Assembly: GCA_024195585.1 (NCBI GenBank)
Contig: SWBL01000322.1
Span: 1-59,341 of the forward strand
Source of the DNA: Aureobasidium sp. EXF-3400
Taxonomy: Eukaryota; Ascomycota; Dothideomycetes; Dothideales; Saccotheciaceae
Reading direction: 5' to 3'
DNA: 59,341 nt
Part shown: positions 57,587-59,341 of the stretch, one piece after another
Numbering within the stretch: position 1 is the first letter of the stretch
How the letters are laid out: every line of letters begins with the position of its first letter
The notes under the pieces: generated by a model
Told to the model about the DNA's origin: nothing
What the model saw: only the letters and a program-made list of their open reading frames with translations
Database searches by the model: none
Made by a program: the position numbers and the translations under genes

Positions 57587-58755
57587 TCACACTGCCACCT
57601 TCTCTTCACCGTTGCCCGTCGAGCTCTGGTTTTGGTTGCGGCGTCTCTCGCCGTGATGGCCCGTCTTTTCTGAACGAGCCTGGTCGATGGCGCTGCGTTG
57701 AGTGATGCTGTCATCATGGCTTTTCCAAACCATGTTGGTGTCCGCTGGCAGCGACAGGACGCGCTTGATGGTTTCCCTAGTTAAGAACATTAGCAACTCT
57801 TCTCACTATCGCATTGCCTCGTGAAACTTACCGAATCTTTACGTTCCTGCCGCCGTCGTTCTTGGTCCAGATGCTGAAAACATCCTCGCCACTGCGCACA
57901 CTGACGACTGCACCACAAACCTCCTCTCCGGCCTCGGCAAACTGATCTCCGATCATGGCCATCAGCAGGTCCTCCCAGTAGCGGTCTGCAACCCCCTTCT
58001 TCAATCGCAAAATCCACTTTCCACCCTTCTTGTTCTCCTCATCCTCCCATACAGGCCTGATTCCGTCACGGAAGAAGTGGTAGTCTGACACGGTAGGAAG
58101 GCCAGATGGGTGTTTAAGGTGCGAATATACCTGCCAGAACTGTTGTGCTGTCGAGATTTTGCACATAGGCCTAGTAGATTTCTCGTAGTCCGAGTTCTTG
58201 GACGTGGGGGGTCTGTACCAGATGACCCAGGTGTACTTGAGCGGCCAAGGGCTATCATTACCTCTTGCTGCCGGCTCTATTGATTGCGAAGTTGTGGGAC
58301 GAGGTGTCGTGACAGGCGCAACCTTTCTAGCAAAGCTCTTCTTGTCATCGCCATCCTTCTTTTCAGCTGAGTTAACGCCCGATGGGGTGCCGGCGACGGC
58401 TTTGGCAAAGTCAAATGCTGTGCCAGGAGTCTTGGGTGTCTTTGTCGCAGAGCCAAAAGAAGCAAAGGCGCCTGATCCAAGACCGAAAGCCCCAGAAGCG
58501 CCTGTAGTGGGAGAGGAGATTCCGCTAGTGTTCAAGGGCGTGACAGCGTTGAAGGGATTGTTGCGGCCATGCGAGGATGTGCTGCCGAAGCGTTTCGACG
58601 ACGTGTGTCCGTCTTGACGATCTGACTTGTCCATAGACAGGGAAAGTTTGCCAACACTGCGCGAACATATATTTAGCCAAGTAGTGGAGGGCAGGGATAG
58701 TGGGGTGGTTTTACTTTGTGCGACGGGACCAAAGGTTGTCTCTGTCCTTGTCCAT
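57587..58755 (-). CDS. eIF4E2/4EHP-like cap-binding protein
   Basis: Cap-binding protein of the eIF4E class II (4EHP) type, in animals usually a translational repressor. Three exons (58755-58715, 58656-57832, 57776-57587) give 351 residues. Exon 1 encodes MDKDRDNLWSRRT. A Ser/Gly/Phe-rich disordered region of ~110 residues follows (for example SGAFGLGSGAFASFGSATK). The core carries PWPLKYTWVIWYRPP, FWQVYSHLKHPSGLP, RPVWEDEENKKGGKW with the second cap-stacking Trp plus Glu, and GEEVCGAVVSVR. The position of the first cap-stacking Trp (W56 of human eIF4E) appears to be Tyr in NSDYEKST, as in 4EHP. The last exon adds RETIKRVLSLPADT and a charged tail. It should be an accessory factor; canonical eIF4E must lie elsewhere. 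Confidence 0.92.
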
Positions 58756-59341
58756 TGCGGCGACTGCTAGCTGGGGAGAGATTGCGGAACGAGAGGAAGC
58801 TTCGAGTGGAAGAGAAGGCTAGCTAGACAGGCTGGACAAGGACGGAAGGGCGTAGTGGGCGTGATTCTCAGGTAGACGACGGCAAGGTGGAGAAAATTGT
58901 GACAAGCTGGCGCTGCGGAGGGTGGTATATGGAGAGATGTGTTCAACTGGTTTGACGATGTGGCTTTAGATGCGGCAAGGTATGAGGGATAGTCGTAAGC
59001 TGGATGGGAATCGAGACGTGAACGAGGAGCAATAGCGCGTGAACTGGAGTTTGGCGGGATTGAAGCGAGTAACAGACAGTATTTGCATGATGCTCTCGCA
59101 GTCGCCGTCGCGCGCAGAAGCTCTTGCCAAGCAATGCACGGGCCTGCTGTATCTTTTCACTACAAGAGATCGAGCGTGCCATGCGACCTCTTCTTTTTCT
59201 TCTCAACCAAGACCACCAACTCAAATCTTCGCCAGCCGGTTATATGCTCTACCTGGTTGGCGACTCCGATGCGTGTGTCGAGATTGATTCTACCCCACTT
59301 TTAAAACCGTCTTCACGAGGGCCCCTTCGTGGTGGCTCCCA
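58756..59341. other. Upstream region of the eIF4E2-like gene to the window end
   Basis: 586 bases. Overlapping short frames on both strands show no recognised domain. Probably promoter and 5' leader, possibly shared with a gene beyond the window. Confidence 0.4.

Noticed and set aside
1..59341. CRISPR array, insertion sequence or complete transposon
   Set aside because: No regular spacer array, transposase, reverse transcriptase or long terminal repeats were seen. The genome is eukaryotic.

Overview
This window is nuclear DNA of a filamentous ascomycete (Pezizomycotina). The evidence is short spliceosomal introns (about 46-62 nt, GT..AG, CTAAC/CTGAC-like branch points), a fungal Zn2Cys6 regulator, a PDR-type ABC transporter, a CDP-2-like chromodomain protein and an eIF4E2-type protein. 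A dothideomycete is my guess from the overall feel only. I rebuilt 17 protein-coding genes exon by exon. In every case the exon lengths sum to a multiple of three and end at a stop codon. No bacterial-type operon, CRISPR array or complete transposon is visible.

1-21 kb holds large housekeeping genes, all on the + strand: ceramide glucosyltransferase (265-1927), FGAM synthase ADE6 (2387-6499), the giant SAGA/NuA4 scaffold TRA1 (7217-18761) and cytosolic glutamyl-tRNA synthetase (19096-21021).

21-23.5 kb is gene-poor and carries a tRNA-like, Pol III-box-bearing sequence. 23.5-35 kb is a minus-strand block: a 1487-residue chromodomain/AT-hook/HDA2-3 protein, a mitochondrial GFA-domain protein and a WD40-5-phosphatase fusion.

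35-41 kb holds a CHY zinc-finger Hot13-like gene (+) whose two introns both look GC-AG, proteasome alpha4 (-), a mitochondrial D-2-hydroxyglutarate/D-lactate dehydrogenase (+) and an unrecognised fungal protein (+).

41-51.5 kb is the accessory part. A Zn2Cys6 transcription factor (-) and a 1510-residue PDR transporter (+) are divergently transcribed from a 1.2-kb intergenic region with CGG/CCG palindromes. The pair lies between two diverged direct copies of an undescribed repeat (about 42.37-42.60 and 51.19-51.44 kb). Further copies sit in the shared promoter and inside the oversized first intron of the transporter. I infer a self-contained efflux-plus-regulator module in repeat-rich DNA. This is the most interesting part of the window.

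51.5-59.3 kb returns to housekeeping genes: a Tlg1/syntaxin-6 t-SNARE (-), a METTL25-like methyltransferase (+), methylenetetrahydrofolate reductase of the Met12 type (-) and an eIF4E2/4EHP-like cap-binding protein (-).
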